From the NCBI GenBank assembly GCA_963823105.1, contig CAWGKC010000005.1:248001-312000 (forward strand): a DNA stretch of 64,000 nucleotides, written 5' to 3'. Source of the stretch: JAJYKC01 sp963823105. Its GTDB lineage: Bacteria > Acidobacteriota > Terriglobia > Bryobacterales > Bryobacteraceae. Position numbers and translations under genes: made by a program. The notes beneath the pieces were generated by a model that made no database searches, was not told the DNA's origin, and worked only from the letters and a program-made list of their open reading frames with translations. Below, in pieces: positions 52,780 to 61,998 of this stretch (position 1 is the stretch's first letter; every line of letters begins with the position of its first letter).

Positions 52780-55338
52780 CTACTTTCCCGCAAGAATTTT
52801 CTGAAACCTCCCATCTTTCCCCATCCCCGCCCACTCCGGATCGTTCTTCAAATCCGTCACCGAATACCCCGCCTTCACCGCCGCCTCCAGCGTCGCCAGC
52901 CCCTTCTCCGTCCGCCCCGCCAACCGGTACGCCAGCGCCACGTTATACAGCACCTGCCAATTGTCCCCCTCCACCGCCTCCGCCCTCGCCGCATCCCGCA
53001 GCGCCGCCTCCATCCTCCCCAACTTCCCCTCGTAAATCGCCCGCGCGCTCAGCGCCTCGCCGTCCTTCGGGTTCACCTCGATCACCTCCCCCACCTTCCG
53101 GATCGCCGTCTCGTAGTAGGGCGCCGCCCGCTCCCGCTCGCCCGGAATCCACCGGTAACAATCCGCCAGATTCCCATAGATCTTATACTCGCTCTGTTTC
53201 AACTCCACCGCCTTCTCATTCGCCTGCGCCGCCTCCCGATACTTCCCCTGATCGAACAGCGCGGTCCCCAAATCACTCCACGCCTCCGCCGTCGGACTCG
53301 CCGCGATCGAATCCCGATACACCCGCTCGGCCCGCCCATAGTCGCCCAACAGCGTATACATGCTCCCCAAGTTCACGTACGCAACCGGATTCCCCGGCGT
53401 CAACTCCAGCACCTTCCGATACCACGGAATCGCCTCCCTATACCGTCCCCGGTCGAACAGCAGCCCGCCCAAATCGTTGAACACCCACCAATCCCCCGGC
53501 CGCCTCGCGATCGCCTTCCGGTACAGTTTCTCCGCCTCCTCCGCCCTCCCGGTCTTCTGGTAAAGCCCCGCCAGCCCGCTCATCGCCCGCGAGTCCAACG
53601 GGTCCAGCGCCAGCGCCCGGTTAAACTCCTCCTCCGCCCGGGCGTATTCGCCATACGCCTCCGCCACGCGCCCCAAAACCACTCGCGCTCTGGGCAACCG
53701 CTGGTTCAGCCTCAGCGCGCGATCCGCCTCATCCGTCGCCTCCTCCAACCGCTTGCGATCCCGCGTTTCGTCGAACTGCATCTTCCGCGCCTCGCCCAGC
53801 GCCGCCAACGCCTGCGCATAATTCGGATCGCGCTCCACCGCCCGCTGCAACAGATCCGCCGCCAGGTCCACATTCCCCGGCTGATCGGACCGCTGCGCGT
53901 ACCCCTCCGCCTCCGTATATAGCCGGTATGCCTCCGAATTCGCCGTCTTCCCCGCGCCGATCAGCCCCTTCGTGTCCGCCATCTGAACGTCCAGCATCCC
54001 CAATACGTTTTCCACCACCTCGTCCTGCAGATCCGCCAGGTTCTCCCACTTCTTCGTCAGCGTCCTCGTGTCGATCGACTTCAACGGCTTGGTCGAACTC
54101 AACGTCACGATCAACCGCGCGTCGTCTCCCATCCTTTCCACGCTCCCCGTCAAAACCAGGTTCGATCCGAACAACCGCCGCGCCTCTTCCGCGCTCTTCA
54201 CCGATTGCTGCCGCACATCGCTCGACGGCGTCACCGCCAGCGAGTCGTGAAACTGCTCCAGGCTCGCCAGCTCCGCCGTCACCGTCTCCGTCAGCCCGTC
54301 GCAAAACGCCGGATCCCCTGCGATGTTGCGGAACGGCAGCACCGCCAGTTGCTTCATCTCCGTCTCGCCCGCGAACACCCGCGCCACTCGCTCACGCACG
54401 CCCGGAATCGCCATCGTTCCCAATGCCGCCGCCACCGCGAACGCCGCTCCCGCCAGCCACAGCCTTCCTCGCCCCCGCCGCCTCCGCGACTCCTCGGTGC
54501 TCCCTCCCATCGTCCCCTCGAACGCCCGCAGATCCTCCCCCAACTCCTCCGTCCGCTGGTACCTCGCCGCCGGCGATTTTTCCAGCGCCTTCTCCACGAT
54601 CCGCTCCAGCGCCGCCGGAACCTCAGGCCGCAGTTGCCCCACCGGCGCCGGCTTGGCATTCTGGATCTTCCCGAACAACTCCTCCGTGGTCGCCCCGCGG
54701 AACGGCGCACCTCCCGTCAACACCTCATACATCACAACGCCCGCCGAAAAGATGTCGGAACGCTCGTCCAACTTCAGCCCCCGCGTCTGCTCCGGCGACA
54801 TATACTGCCGCGTCCCGGCGATCCCCTCCGTCAGCGTCGTGTCTCCGCCCTCCAGAAACTTCGACAACCCGAAATCGGTGATCTTCAACGCCCCGCCGCT
54901 TTCTGCGAACATCAGGTTCTCCGGCTTAACGTCCCGGTGCAGAATCCGGCTCCGGTGCGCGCACGCCAATCCCGCCGCCAGCCCCTTCATGCACTCCAGC
55001 GCCTCCCCCAGCGGCATCCGTTCATCCGCCCTCCGCAACTCCGCCAGCCGCGCCTTCAGCGTCCCTCCCGCCAGATATTCCAGCGCCAGATACCACTGCC
55101 CGTCCACCTCCTCGGCCTCGTACAGAACGGCGATGTTCGGGTGCATCAGCGCCGAAACCGTGCGCGCCTCTTTCAAAAACCGCGTCCGCGCCGCTTCCGA
55201 TTCCATCAGGTGCGGCGCCATAAACTTCAACGCCACCGTCCGCCCCAGAACCCTGTGCCGCCCCTTGTAAACCACCCCCATCGCCCCCGCGCCCAGCTTC
55301 TCCAACACTTCGTAATGTCGAATCGTCCGGCCCGTCAT
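52780..55338 (-). CDS. Serine/threonine protein kinase with TPR sensor domain
   Basis: The 852-residue protein has an N-terminal Hanks kinase domain: P-loop LGAGAMGVVYKG, Lys38 in ALKFM, catalytic HRDVKPENLM, DFGLSKF, and APE-like SPEQTRGLKLDERSDIFS. One transmembrane helix follows (about residues 300-318), then a periplasmic TolB/adenylyl-cyclase-associated region (LAVLPFRNIAGDPAFCDGL) and about nine TPRs to the end. It should sense a periplasmic partner and phosphorylate cytoplasmic targets. The ATG at 55338 has an AAGGGA upstream and precedes the kinase core; an earlier ATG at 55365 adds nine residues. Divergent from the TPR gene at 55405. Confidence 0.93.
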   Translation of the reverse strand: MTGRTIRHYEVLEKLGAGAMGVVYKGRHRVLGRTVALKFMAPHLMESEAARTRFLKEARTVSALMHPNIAVLYEAEEVDGQWYLALEYLAGGTLKARLAELRRADERMPLGEALECMKGLAAGLACAHRSRILHRDVKPENLMFAESGGALKITDFGLSKFLEGGDTTLTEGIAGTRQYMSPEQTRGLKLDERSDIFSAGVVMYEVLTGGAPFRGATTEELFGKIQNAKPAPVGQLRPEVPAALERIVEKALEKSPAARYQRTEELGEDLRAFEGTMGGSTEESRRRRGRGRLWLAGAAFAVAAALGTMAIPGVRERVARVFAGETEMKQLAVLPFRNIAGDPAFCDGLTETVTAELASLEQFHDSLAVTPSSDVRQQSVKSAEEARRLFGSNLVLTGSVERMGDDARLIVTLSSTKPLKSIDTRTLTKKWENLADLQDEVVENVLGMLDVQMADTKGLIGAGKTANSEAYRLYTEAEGYAQRSDQPGNVDLAADLLQRAVERDPNYAQALAALGEARKMQFDETRDRKRLEEATDEADRALRLNQRLPRARVVLGRVAEAYGEYARAEEEFNRALALDPLDSRAMSGLAGLYQKTGRAEEAEKLYRKAIARRPGDWWVFNDLGGLLFDRGRYREAIPWYRKVLELTPGNPVAYVNLGSMYTLLGDYGRAERVYRDSIAASPTAEAWSDLGTALFDQGKYREAAQANEKAVELKQSEYKIYGNLADCYRWIPGERERAAPYYETAIRKVGEVIEVNPKDGEALSARAIYEGKLGRMEAALRDAARAEAVEGDNWQVLYNVALAYRLAGRTEKGLATLEAAVKAGYSVTDLKNDPEWAGMGKDGRFQKILAGK

Positions 55339-55389
55339 AAAGAATCCCTTCACTATACGCGACACCGCCGCATCCCGCCGCCCGCCTCG

Positions 55390-55395
55390 TATAAT
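55390..55395 (+). promoter_or_regulatory. Candidate -10 box (TATAAT)
   Basis: A perfect TATAAT ends 9 nt before the GTG at 55405, so initiation at normal spacing would give a leader of 0-3 nt. No Shine-Dalgarno sequence is present. No -35 match is visible. Confidence 0.4.
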
Positions 55396-55404
55396 AAGGC
55401 CAGC

Positions 55405-56616
55405 GTGCGCTTCCTCGCCCTCGTTCTCTGCCTGTCCCTCGCCGTCTCAGCCGCCGAAACCGCGCAGGAAGCCGCCGCCCGCGCCGCCGCCCTAAAAGCC
55501 TCGGGCGACGCCGCCGGCGCCCTCGCCGCCTACCGCGACGCCGCCGCGCTCGACCCCCAGTCCGCCCCTCTACATGACGAGATCGGCTTCCTTCTCGCCG
55601 TCCTAGGCCGCCGCGACGAAGCCATCGCGTCCTTCCAACAATCCCTCGCCCTCGACCCCAAATACGCCCCCGCCCATTACCACCTGGGCGTCGCCTATTG
55701 GCTCGCCAGCGACACCGCGCAAAGCGTCCCGCAACTCCAATCCGCCGCCGCGCTCGCGCCTTCCAACCCCGAATACCAATCCAAACTCGGCGACGCCCTC
55801 AGCGCCCTCGGTGAATATAAGGACGCAGTCGCCCCCCTCCGCGTCACGGCCACTCTGCTTTCTACCGACTCCACCGCCTGGAACAAGCTCGGCGCGGCGC
55901 TACAAAAATCCGGCGACGCCCCCGCCGCCCTAGACGCCTACCGCCGCGCCGTCGATCTCGACCCCGCCTCCCTCGACGCCCGCAACAACCTCGGCCTGAT
56001 GCTCGTCAACACAGTCCACCCCGCCGAGGGCATCGCCGAATTCGAAAAAATTCTCGCCGCCGATCCGTCCTTCACCAGGGCCCGCATCAACATCGGCTTC
56101 GCCCACCTCCAGAAAGCCGAATTCGATCAGGCCATCGCCTGGTTCCACGACGCCATCGCCCGCGATCCCAACATCCCCTCCGCCCATTACGATCTCGGCG
56201 TCGCCCTCAAGAACAAGGACGACCTCGACGGCGCCATCGTCGAATTCAACCGCGCCCTCGCCCTCGACCCCTCTCTCTCCCAAGCCCATTACATGCTCGG
56301 CATCGTCCACTGGCAGTCCGGCGAATTCGACGAAGCCGCCGCTCAAATGCGCGCCGCCATCGCCCTCCAGAAAGATTACGCCGAGGCCTATTTCATGCTC
56401 GGCGCAGCCCTCCGCCAGAAAGGCGACCTCCCCGCCGCCGAGGAGGCCCTCCGCACCGCCATCCGCCTCGACCCCGCCGATCCAGGCCCCTTCAACACCC
56501 TCGGCCTCCTCCTGCGCGCCAAAGGCGACCTCGCCGAAAGCAAACGCATGTTCGCCGAAGGCGACCGCGTCAAGCGCAAAAAAGAAGCCGAACTCGGCGT
56601 CATGCTCCAGCGTTAA
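55405..56616 (+). CDS. Secreted TPR-repeat protein
   Basis: The 403-residue protein starts with GTG and a signal peptide (RFLALVLCLSLAVSAAE). About eleven TPR units follow, with repeated phrases such as ALxLDPxYAPAHYHLGVAY, AWNKLGAALQKSGD and AHYMLGIVHWQSGEFDEAA. The frame is open far upstream, but that part is antisense to the kinase gene and not coding. It probably scaffolds periplasmic protein complexes. Its place next to the kinase-TPR gene suggests a shared pathway, which is only inference. Confidence 0.8.
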   Translation: MRFLALVLCLSLAVSAAETAQEAAARAAALKASGDAAGALAAYRDAAALDPQSAPLHDEIGFLLAVLGRRDEAIASFQQSLALDPKYAPAHYHLGVAYWLASDTAQSVPQLQSAAALAPSNPEYQSKLGDALSALGEYKDAVAPLRVTATLLSTDSTAWNKLGAALQKSGDAPAALDAYRRAVDLDPASLDARNNLGLMLVNTVHPAEGIAEFEKILAADPSFTRARINIGFAHLQKAEFDQAIAWFHDAIARDPNIPSAHYDLGVALKNKDDLDGAIVEFNRALALDPSLSQAHYMLGIVHWQSGEFDEAAAQMRAAIALQKDYAEAYFMLGAALRQKGDLPAAEEALRTAIRLDPADPGPFNTLGLLLRAKGDLAESKRMFAEGDRVKRKKEAELGVMLQR

Positions 56617-56656
56617 AAAGGAAAAGGCCGGCCAAAGCTTTCGCCCTCGCCGGCCG
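56614..56656 (-). terminator. Rho-independent terminator after TonB receptor 2
   Basis: On the minus strand GGCCGGC pairs with GCCGGCC across a loop of about 15 nt and is followed by TTTTCCTTTTT. It lies about 28 bp downstream of the restored receptor stop (56684-56686). There is no T-run for the plus strand. Confidence 0.7.
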
Positions 56657-56683
56657 TGTGACTCGTCCGCTACCGGAAACGTC

Positions 56684-59600
56684 CTAGAACCGGATCGTTC
56701 CCGAGAACTGCAACCGCCGCATCCCGTTCAACCCTCCGAACGCCAAGGCCGGTAATCTGGCCCGCCGTCGGACTGTTGACATCGGTGTTCGGACCACCCA
56801 GGTTCGTGTGGTTGAAGAAGTTCGTCGAATCCATGCGCAGCGTGAAGCCGATGCGCTCCGTGATCGCGAACGTCTTCATCAATGAAATGTCCTGCTGAAT
56901 ATAACGAGGTCCGAACAGCGTGTTGATCGGATAGTTCCCGAACGTCCCCGGTGCTGGGAGCGCGAACGGCCCCGCCACCCCCGCCTCCATCGAAGCTAGA
57001 CTCTGACCCACAAACCACTGGTTCCGGTTCCCCTGCGCGCCGGTGAAAACGCTTCCCGGTTCCGACGTTCGGCCGGTTGCTCGGCCCCACATTCGGCTGT
57101 CCAGGATACCCTTCAAGGGTCGGCAAGAAGGGGACTCCGCTGAAGTACGTCGTAATGCCGCTCAGGCTCCAGCCGCCGATCGCGTAGTCGGCGAATTTGT
57201 TGATATTCGCCATATACTTTTTTCCCCGTCCGACCGGAATGTCGTAGCTCTGCGCCAGCGTGATCTGATTGCGCGGTAGGATGCTGCTATACCCCTGTCC
57301 AGCCGCGCGAGATCCGTAGAGAAAATAGTAATTGGGATCGTAGCCCCACCCGTCGCCGTACTGGCGCTGGTAAGTATAGCTCCCCTGCAGCGTCCATCCG
57401 TCCCAGGCGTTCACTTTCACCGTCGCTTGCAGCGAATTGTATGCCTCGTTCGAGCACTCGCAATAATACGAGAGATCTTGCGTCCATCCGTATCGAGCGT
57501 AATAAGGCCGGTCCAAATTCGTGTTCGAGACGCCGGGCTGATATATTGGCTCGTTCGGATTCACCGTCTGGCCCGTTCCGATGAAATTGTGCCGGTCCAC
57601 GTTCCCCACGTATCCCGCCGAGACCGAGACGCGGTTCGTTAGTTCGTGCTGGATCGTCAGATTGTATTGATACACCGTCGGTAGAGTCATCGTGCGGGGG
57701 CCGGAACTTCACATTGATGCCATTCGGTAGAGGGAAAGTTCCGTTCGAGCCAACTGGAGTTGCCGGAGGACTCGACGGCCCCTGCGCCAGATTGAATACG
57801 TTCCCGAACGCCGTCGATGGGTTCAATTGCTGCTGCGAAAGCACAGGCGGATTCTGCGTTACGTTATGTCCGAAGGTGGACCCGAACGTTCCCAGATCGT
57901 AGGACCAGCCATAACCCGCGCGAATCACCGTCTTCGATCCCAGTTGATAGGCAATGCCCGCTCTGGGCGCGAAGGTGCTCCAGTTCATTTGCTGGATGCC
58001 GTAGTTGGGCACGCCGCCCACTCCGAAAACGTACATCAGCCCATTGTTCAAATTCAGCGTTGCGCCGTTGCCCGCCGCGTTCACCGTCTCCGGGAAGATC
58101 ATCTCCCAGCGCAATCCGAGAGTCACCGTCAGCTTCGGCGTCGGACGCCATTCGTCCTGCCCATACCAGAAAATGCGCTTTTGCCGTTCCTGCGCGTTCG
58201 TGCTGGTGCTCACGTACCGGTTAAAGTTCGAAACGTCGCCCAGCAGAAACGTCGCCAACCCCAAGCCTGGCGTCGTGCCCGCGCCAACCGTCGGAACATT
58301 GCCCGTCATCGCTTCCGTTGAATTGCAACTCTCCCGCGCGATGGTTGTCGCTCGGGACTCGAAGGTTCTCCGCGTACCGGATATCCGCGCCAAACTTGAA
58401 GTTGTGTTTTCCGATGATCTTCGTCGCGTTATCCACAAACTGATACTGCGTTTCCGTCTGCGTCAGCGGGCAGTTGCATTGATTCACGCCGAGGGCGTAA
58501 CCAAGCTGGGACGAGATCCCGATGGGTCGTTAATCGAAAAAAATGGCATTCCCGAGGTATATGTCTTATCGAGATTCAGCCCCGGAATACCCGCTTGCGT
58601 CGCCGGATCGGTTCCGTACCCGTTCGGCACGTCGAATACGTGATAACGCATGTACCCGAATCGAAACTCGTTAATCAACGTTGGGCTGAAAGTATGCGTC
58701 CAACCGGCCGCCAGGCTCTGGTTTAGCGCCTGCGAGTCGCCCGCGTAGTTCCCGAAATTCGGACCGCCCGCCTCCAAACCGAACGCTCCCGGAGCCTGCT
58801 CCGTGAACGCGGCGTAACTATACCGGCCGAATACCGAGTCCTTCTGCGTCAGGTAATAATCCACCCGCGTGTCCCAGGCGTTCCCCGTGATCGCCACGTC
58901 GCCGCTTACCGTGTAGTTGTTTTGATACGGCGTCCCGAACGCATTCGAATTCGGCATCGGGAAGTAGTTCATGATCGCCAAAGCCTGCGGGCTGAGCCGG
59001 CTGGTGGGAATTACATTGTTCGGGAAAGGCGTTCGCCCGACGCCCGTTGTCGGGTTTCCCGTCTATAGGATCGTAAATCTGGTACGTCGGGCTGGCCGCC
59101 AGCCAGTCGCTCAAATTTCCGGTCCGCTCCGCCGCCGTCGGCACCGTGGTTAAAACCGATCCGCCCTGCGCCTGGCGGTTCAACTGCGTGTCCACGAAGA
59201 AAAACAGCTTGTCCTTAATGATCCGGCCGCCCAACGATCCGCCAAACTGATTTTGGCGATAGAGCGGCGCCCCAAGCGGCTGGCTGAACGGATTCCGGCC
59301 GAAATCCGTAAATCCCGGAGAGTTCAACTGTAGGTATTCGAACACGTCGCCGTGAAAATCGTTCGATCCCGATTTCGTCGAATACGACGCCACGCCGCCG
59401 CCTACATACTCGAATTCGGCGTCGAAGTTCTGCGTCGATTGCTTCACTTCCGCAAGGGAATCGAATGTCGGGTTGATCACGATGATCCCCAGAATCGGAT
59501 CCTGGTTCGTCGTTCCATCCAGCTCATAGCCCATCGCGCTGAACAGTTGCCCGTCCTGCACCATCTGCACGCTATTCTGCGGATTCTCGTCCGAGGCGTG

Positions 59601-60122
59601 CGCCCATCCCATCCTCACCGCCCCGGGATTCAACAACTCGTAGGCTTGCGCGTTGCGACCGATGTTCGGCAGAGATTCGATCTCTTTCGAGGTGTAGGTC
59701 TGCGACACGTCCGCGCGGTCCGATTGCAGCAATGGCGCCGCCGCCGTCACTTCCACTTCCGTCGTCACGTCGCCGACTTTGAGCGAAACGTCGTATCGCT
59801 GCGCTTCATCCACCCGGACTTCCAATCCGTTCGAGATCGTCTTTTGAAAACCCGCCGCCTCAATCGCCACGGTGTAGGTATCGGGAATTAACTGCCCCTT
59901 GGCGTAGTTGCCCGAAGCGTCCGTCAACACTTCGAACTTCGTACCTTTGCCAGTGTCGGTGATGGTGACTTTGGCGCCGCTGACCGCGGAGCCGGTGGCG
60001 TCGGTGACCGTACCCAGAATGTTGCCGAACACCTGCTGCGCGCTGGCGTTCCCGGCAAACGAGGCAAATAAAATAACCGTGAACGCGAGACTGTTCACGC
60101 CAAACCTACGTAGGTTCAACAT
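56684..60122 (-). CDS. Oar-like TonB-dependent receptor 2 (six apparent indels)
   Basis: The protein of about 1145 residues has a signal peptide (LAFTVILFASFAGNASAQ), a carboxypeptidase-regulatory domain (GTVTDATGSAVSGAKVTITD), a plug (SLPNIGRNAQAYELLNPG, YELDGTTNQDP) and a beta barrel ending LNGMRRLQFSGTIRF. The frame must be corrected near 59025, 58518, 58315, 57696-57700 (a five-G run), 57055 and 56743. Every correction restores receptor-like sequence, and no nonsense codon lies elsewhere. It is an outer-membrane importer of the same class as receptor 1. Six indels in 3.4 kb could be sequencing error or early decay. The terminator follows. Confidence 0.8.
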
Positions 60123-60319
60123 CTCTTCTCCTTGGAAGCCAATATCTATCGTGAAAGATCGCCGGCGAGCAGCCGCCTCGCGCTTTCATCGAACTCACAC
60201 CTTTGCAGTATTCTAACCGATTTGTATTAGGTTCGCACCATTTATTTTTGAGGGGTTTCCCGAGAATCGTCATTTCACGGAACGCTCCGATCCCTCATCG
60301 CCTGCTGTACCCTGGGATC

Positions 60320-61180
60320 ATGCAGGACTTGCTCACAGCCCTTTGGCTCGCCGCCAGCATCGGCCATCAGCGCGGTCTAGATCTATACAAACAAAAGAAT
60401 TACCCAGCCGCCATCGCCGCCCTCGAGCAGGCCGCCCAGGCCGAAGCCCCCGCCTCCCCGGAGTTCCGCGAATCCGCCCTCCTCATCGGACAAAGCTACT
60501 TCATGCTCGCCCAAGCCCCCAAGGCAATCCCTTGGCTCGAAAAGGTGCCGGACGCCAACGAAGCCAACTACATGCTTGGCTACGCCTATCTACAAAACGC
60601 CCAACCGGATAAATCCGCGGCCGCATTCGCCCGCCTCTTCGGCCTGAAACCGGAAACCGCCGCCGCCCACGCCACCGCCGCGCAAATGATGCTTAAGAAG
60701 GAGTTCCAGGACCAAGCCGCCGCCGAAGCCGCCAAAGCCCTCGCTCTAGACCCCCATGTCCCCCGCGCCCATTTCCTCCTCGGCGAAATCGCCATCTCCC
60801 ACGGCGACCTCGACGGCGCCATCGCCCATCTCAAACAGGAAATCGTCGTCGATCCAGGCTACTCCATGGCCTGGTACCGCCTGGGCGACGCACAAGCCCG
60901 CCTCGAGCGCTGGGACCTCGCCGTTCCCGATCTTCAGCGCGCCATCTGGCTCAACCCCGATTTCAGCGGCCCTTTCATCCTCCTTGGAAAGTGCTACTTC
61001 AAGCAGCGCAACCTCCCCAACGCCGAAGGCATCCTCCGCAACGCCCTCGCCCTCGACCCCCGCAACCGCGAAGCCATCTACCTCCTCGGCCAAACCCTTC
61101 TCGCCTCCGGCCGCGCCCAGGAGGCAAAGGCCCTTCTCGAAAAATTAAAACCTCCCGCCGTTACCGAGCTGCGACCGTAA
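60320..61180 (+). CDS. TPR-repeat protein
   Basis: The 286-residue protein starts at ATG 60320 (MQDLLTALWLAASIGHQ) and is built of about seven TPRs (YKQKNYPAAIAALEQA, ANYMLGYAYLQNAQPDKSAAAF, AHFLLGEIAISHGDLDGAIAHL, AIYLLGQTLLASGRAQEAKALL). A weak hydrophobic N-terminus may be a signal. The last codons (VTELRP and the TAA) are supplied by the REP-like element at 61163. Function is probably scaffolding. Confidence 0.78.
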   Translation: MQDLLTALWLAASIGHQRGLDLYKQKNYPAAIAALEQAAQAEAPASPEFRESALLIGQSYFMLAQAPKAIPWLEKVPDANEANYMLGYAYLQNAQPDKSAAAFARLFGLKPETAAAHATAAQMMLKKEFQDQAAAEAAKALALDPHVPRAHFLLGEIAISHGDLDGAIAHLKQEIVVDPGYSMAWYRLGDAQARLERWDLAVPDLQRAIWLNPDFSGPFILLGKCYFKQRNLPNAEGILRNALALDPRNREAIYLLGQTLLASGRAQEAKALLEKLKPPAVTELRP

Positions 61181-61192
61181 GGGAGCGGTCGC
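61163..61192 (+). repeat. REP-like hairpin, left of RAYT gene
   Basis: The element ACCGAGCTGCGACCGTAAGG continues with GAGCGGTCGC. GCGACCG pairs with CGGTCGC as a stem with a short loop. It overlaps the 3' end of the TPR gene and ends 8 bp before the RAYT stop. An inverted copy stands on the other side of the RAYT gene. Confidence 0.65.
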
Positions 61193-61199
61193 ATGCCCC

Positions 61200-61706
61200 T
61201 TAAACCTCATCCGCAACAAAAACCGCCATCTCCTCCCCTTGCCCTTCGACCACGTACCGAACCGCTTCGCGCACATCCCCGTCCATCCACAACCATCGCG
61301 TGCTACCATGGCGCGCCCAATACTTTCGATCCGGCCCATCGCGCCCGAGCCGACGCAAACCCCGGCTCGCGTACGACTTGAAATCGTTCATGACCTTCTC
61401 GGGCCGAACCTCCGATTCAACGACCGCATGCACATGGTTGGTCCGGATATGCGCGGCCAGCAGATTCCAACCGCGGTGCGAACAGACTTCACGGAGCGCC
61501 GCCAGGACAACCGCCCGGCCGTCTCGATCAAGCGAGTACGCCGCCTGCTTCATCCATCGACCTTCCTCCGCGGCGCGTTCCGGATCGGGTTCCAGGGATG
61601 GGCTGCCAGGCAGTTTGTGGCGCCGGTCCACAGATCCCGATTCATCGCCATGCAGGTGACCGCCGTAGCAGGCGAAGGTGATGAAATACCTCACGTGGTT
61701 CCACAA
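61200..61706 (-). CDS. REP-associated tyrosine transposase (RAYT, Y1/HUH family)
   Basis: The 168-residue single-strand endonuclease has YFITFACYGGHLHGDESGSV at the N-terminus, the HUH motif in RTNHVHAVV, and the catalytic Tyr in NDFKSYASRGLRRLG. A basic C-terminal region WARHGSTRWLWMDGDV follows. Start codon is TTG 61706 or GTG 61694; both are weak. RAYTs act on REP hairpins, and such hairpins flank the gene on both sides in inverted orientation. The reading frame is intact, so it could still be active. Confidence 0.85.
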   Translation of the reverse strand: MWNHVRYFITFACYGGHLHGDESGSVDRRHKLPGSPSLEPDPERAAEEGRWMKQAAYSLDRDGRAVVLAALREVCSHRGWNLLAAHIRTNHVHAVVESEVRPEKVMNDFKSYASRGLRRLGRDGPDRKYWARHGSTRWLWMDGDVREAVRYVVEGQGEEMAVFVADEV

Positions 61707-61715
61707 TACAGCAAA

Positions 61716-61742
61716 GACCGCTCGCTTACGCGCGCGGCTCGG
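61716..61742 (-). repeat. REP-like hairpin, right of RAYT gene
   Basis: Read on the minus strand it is CCGAGCCGCGCGCGTAAGCG followed by AGCGGTC, matching the left copy at most positions but in opposite orientation. A further similar stretch (GCCGCGCGCGTCAGCGGC) stands near 61770. The rest of the gap to 61998 has a possible sigma-54 promoter and nothing else recognised. Confidence 0.55.
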
Positions 61743-61902
61743 AGCCGGCCCGCGCGCCGCCGTTAATCAGCCGCGCGCGTCAGCGGCACTCCCCGTCCAC
61801 TTTCCCGTAGTGTCGGCTTCCAAAATCGGAATAAAGAAGGAAATGAATTGCATTTCCGCCCTAAATCCCGCCAAAATCCTCCGCCCTGCCACCTGTTTGT
61901 CG

Positions 61903-61918
61903 TGGCACTCCAAGTGCT
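61903..61918 (+). promoter_or_regulatory. Candidate sigma-54 (-24/-12) promoter
   Basis: TGGCACTCCAAGTGCT has the GG and GC dinucleotides separated by exactly 10 nt, and matches TGGCAC-N5-TTGCW except at two positions. It lies about 80 bp before the TTG at 61999. No upstream activator site was identified, so this rests on the hexamers alone. Confidence 0.35.
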
Positions 61919-61998
61919 GCCATAATCGGGGGGAAGGGCGTGCGTGCCGCTGTCGCCGCGCGCTCCTACGTCGCCCACTTTAGCGGGAACTCAGCACC

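Noticed and set aside
54205..55404. 400 codons of open frame upstream of the TPR gene
   Set aside because: The translation is Arg/His/Pro-rich and lies antisense to the kinase domain; the signal peptide at GTG 55405 marks the true start.
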